A stretch of DNA of 8,188 nucleotides from DATKCN01 sp035513175 (lineage in GTDB: Bacteria > Chloroflexota > Chloroflexia > Thermomicrobiales > CFX8). Positions within the stretch are counted from its first letter, which is position 1; every line of letters begins with the position of its first letter. Shown here in pieces: positions 6,815 to 8,188 of this stretch. A program made the translations under genes and the position numbers. The stretch lies in contig DATKCN010000045.1 in the NCBI GenBank assembly GCA_035513175.1, forward strand, positions 1-8,188. The letters are read 5' to 3'. Under the pieces are notes generated by a model. That model was not told the origin of the DNA. It did no database searches and worked only from the letters and a program-made list of their open reading frames with translations.

Positions 6815-7012
6815 CTACAGTAGCGGCGTAGGACGCGGGTAGATGCCCATCAGCACGGTGCCGGTGACGTCGAAGCCCTGCCGCGACCGTTGCGGATGCG
6901 AACCAGTTGAGCACACGTCGCGAAATCGGCGTTCAACCGGATTGAAGGCGATGATCGCCTGCTCTTCCATCGCCTCGTAGACCAAGTCTACGGCCTCGAG
7001 CGCGTTCAACAT
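6815..7012 (-). CDS. Hypothetical small ORF or gene remnant
   Basis: A 65-residue frame starting MLNALEAVDLVYEAMEEQAI and ending 22 nt before the SnoaL start, on the same strand. I do not recognise it. The same frame extends upstream to an AGGAGG site (7107-7102) beside the operator-promoter, but that stretch has a TAG at 7051-7049 and no ATG, GTG or TTG near the ribosome site. The simplest reading is a decayed first gene of the operon (a readable segment KEATADIWETVRAGRQPSL, stop, then QRALLRGAETTA leading into this ORF). Its coding status is doubtful. Confidence 0.3.
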   Translation of the reverse strand: MLNALEAVDLVYEAMEEQAIIAFNPVERRFRDVCSTGSHPQRSRQGFDVTGTVLMGIYPRPTPLL

Positions 7013-7107
7013 GGCAGTGGTTTCGGCGCCGCGCAGCAGGGCACGCTGCTACAGGCTTGGCTGCCGTCCCGCGCGGACAGTCTCCCAGATGTCTGCAGTA
7101 GCCTCCT

Positions 7108-7135
7108 TCAGTTTAGAACATAGGTTCTAAACTGA
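7108..7135. promoter_or_regulatory. Perfect 12-bp inverted repeat, likely repressor operator
   Basis: TCAGTTTAGAAC (7108-7119) and GTTCTAAACTGA (7124-7135) are exact reverse complements around a 4-bp ATAG centre. The AT-rich arms stand out from the GC-rich surroundings. Size and symmetry fit a dimeric regulator of TetR or MarR type; no such regulator gene is visible in the window. It fills the space between the -35 and -10 boxes of the minus-strand promoter, so binding should block transcription of the SnoaL/SDR unit. Confidence 0.6.
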
Positions 7136-7138
7136 CAA
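7110..7138 (-). promoter_or_regulatory. Promoter of the SnoaL/SDR unit
   Basis: On the minus strand, TTGTCA (7138-7133, five of six -35 matches) is followed after exactly 17 nt by TAAACT (7115-7110, four of six -10 matches). The inverted repeat spans the spacer and both boxes. Transcription would start near 7103, close to the AGGAGG at 7107-7102, leaving almost no leader for the first ORF. The intact SnoaL gene lies about 310 bp downstream with its own ribosome site. Confidence 0.5.
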
Positions 7139-7310
7139 GTGCGGTGCGCGTGAAATCGCTCTCGCCTGCCCATGACGCCGCGTTCGTCATGCGACCCGGC
7201 CGGAGATCTTTTCCGACCCCAAAGGTCCCTGGATGACCGTGCTCTGTTTTCATCTCGCGGTGCGAGAACGTCGTTCGTATCCGGGCTGATTCGAACGTCC
7301 CCTGTCCCTG
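7139..7310. other. Gap with small hairpins, no gene seen
   Basis: No convincing coding frame was found between the operator and the receiver gene. It contains three inverted repeats: CATGACG/CGTCATG (7171-7177, 7185-7191), TCTCGC/GCGAGA (7253-7258, 7262-7267) and CGTTCG/CGAACG (7272-7277, 7292-7297). The last two lie just after the minus-strand receiver gene and may end its transcript, though no T-run follows on that strand. Confidence 0.35.
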
Positions 7311-7826
7311 CTAGACGCCACGTCCCAGCAGGTCGTCCAGCAGGTCGCGCAGGTCGGCGGGAGTGGTGTCCTTGGGGACGCAGCGGTCGGCCAGGCTGCA
7401 GACGGCCCCGCGGGATTGCTCGGGGTACAGGCACAGCAGCACGACGGCGGCGTCCGGCAGGTCGGCGCGCAGCCCTTCGAGCGTGGCCTGTGCCGTCGGG
7501 TCGTCCTGATGCAGGTCGATGAGCACGATCTGGCGCGCCGGGACGGAGAACGCGCTGACCTCCGCGTCGCCGCGCAGCAGCGCCACCGCCCCAGCCGCGC
7601 TGGCAACGGTCCGCACGCTGACGACGCCGGGATGCGCGGACACCAGCGCCTGCAACGCCTCGGCGCTGTCGACATCGTCGTCGACAATCGTCACGCTGGC
7701 GTGCAGGGCGGCGGCGTTGTCGGGTGGCGGTGACGCGTTCATCATGCTCATCAGCGCGCTTCTCTCACGTTTCATGCCAGGTAACTGCATCGTTGCCGGG
7801 GTCGTGGCGTCGATACGCCCGCACAT
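7311..7826 (-). CDS. Stand-alone response-regulator receiver domain protein
   Basis: A CheY-like receiver of up to 171 residues. Numbering from ATG 7826: VTIVDDD carries the acidic Mg-binding pocket (D49-D51), VLIDLH holds the phospho-accepting D104, and VPKDTTPADL supplies the conserved Lys (K152) in a NarL/LuxR-like KDT setting. The strand that normally ends in Thr or Ser (as in LTAY) reads VVLLCLY, so C132 takes that switch position. There is no HTH or enzymatic output domain after the receiver, so it probably signals by protein contact. No histidine kinase is in the window. The start is unresolved: ATG 7826, 7775 and 7751 are in frame; only 7751 has a weak upstream purine site (GAGAG), and the residues before about 43 are unconserved. 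The longest form is given. Confidence 0.7.
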   Translation of the reverse strand: MCGRIDATTPATMQLPGMKRERSALMSMMNASPPPDNAAALHASVTIVDDDVDSAEALQALVSAHPGVVSVRTVASAAGAVALLRGDAEVSAFSVPARQIVLIDLHQDDPTAQATLEGLRADLPDAAVVLLCLYPEQSRGAVCSLADRCVPKDTTPADLRDLLDDLLGRGV

Positions 7827-7984
7827 CGTCGTGCGTTACAACTAGACTACGCCCGGACACGCCAGTCGTCACCGAGTGAACGTACGACGTGAGCGCCGTA
7901 TCACCGGCCACGCGCGCACTGGCCATCCGGACAGTGTGCGAGAGGATCGCCGCTAGACGGTAGCGGGTAGCGAGCAGGGAACAC

Positions 7985-8188
7985 GTGGCGCATCAGCGTG
8001 AGCCGGACTGGGGGGATGTCTTCAGCGGGGACGCGTCCCGCGCGGCCTACCAGCGCGCGTTCCGGGCCCACACGTCCGCGAACTGGGGGCTGATCGAGAG
8101 TGGGCAGAGCGACCTGCTGCGGCTGCTGGTCGGCAGAGCGCCAGCCGAGCTGGGCGCGGCAGTCATCCTCGGGCTGTCGGTGCTGTTC
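7985..8188 (+). CDS. Unrecognised protein, N-terminal part only
   Basis: From a GTG at 7985 the frame stays open for 68 codons to the right edge. GGGA sits 5 nt before the start. The first ~50 residues are polar (MAHQREPDWGDVFSGDASRA onward, with several Trp and Arg), then AELGAAVILGLSVLF begins a hydrophobic stretch that is cut off, suggesting a membrane protein with a cytoplasmic N-terminus. Third codon positions are strongly G/C, which supports real coding. I do not recognise a family. It is divergent from the receiver gene, with a 158-bp shared upstream region. Confidence 0.55.
   Translation, partial: MAHQREPDWGDVFSGDASRAAYQRAFRAHTSANWGLIESGQSDLLRLLVGRAPAELGAAVILGLSVLF

Noticed and set aside
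7172..7845. Plus-strand ORFs opposite the receiver gene
   Set aside because: Antisense frames with no recognisable motif; the minus strand shows the ordered Asp, Asp and Lys receiver motifs.

Overview
The window is GC-rich bacterial DNA. The best guess at its source is a member of the Chloroflexota, possibly near Thermomicrobia. This rests on recognising the secreted lamin-tail protein's long N-terminal domain and the GT39 glycosyltransferase's C-terminal part as types common there, plus high G+C at third codon positions. It is recognition from memory, not a search result.

Layout. Positions 1-3095 hold two minus-strand genes: a GT39-type membrane glycosyltransferase, and after it (cut by the left edge) a signal-peptide protein ending in a lamin-tail domain. 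A 338-bp gap divides them from plus-strand genes: a RimJ/RimL-type GNAT acetyltransferase, an MFS transporter preceded by two hairpins, and a hicA-hicB toxin-antitoxin pair. The hicA frame is broken near its 3' end by an 8-nt near-perfect tandem duplication. The rest of the C-terminus is still readable in another frame, and loss of one copy would restore a standard 70-residue HicA.

Positions 6154-7138 form a minus-strand unit that looks regulated but decayed. A perfect 12-bp inverted repeat lies inside a good promoter. Below it come an ORF remnant without a clear start codon, an intact SnoaL-like (ester cyclase type) gene, and the first ~57 residues of a short-chain dehydrogenase that then stops. 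The right end holds a stand-alone receiver-domain protein on the minus strand and, divergently, the first 68 codons of an unrecognised protein whose frame reaches a hydrophobic stretch at the window edge.

The genes do not form one pathway; this is a mixed accessory stretch. No wholly new multi-gene system is evident. The most notable signals are the slippage-type break in hicA and the palindromic operator-promoter in front of a decaying operon.
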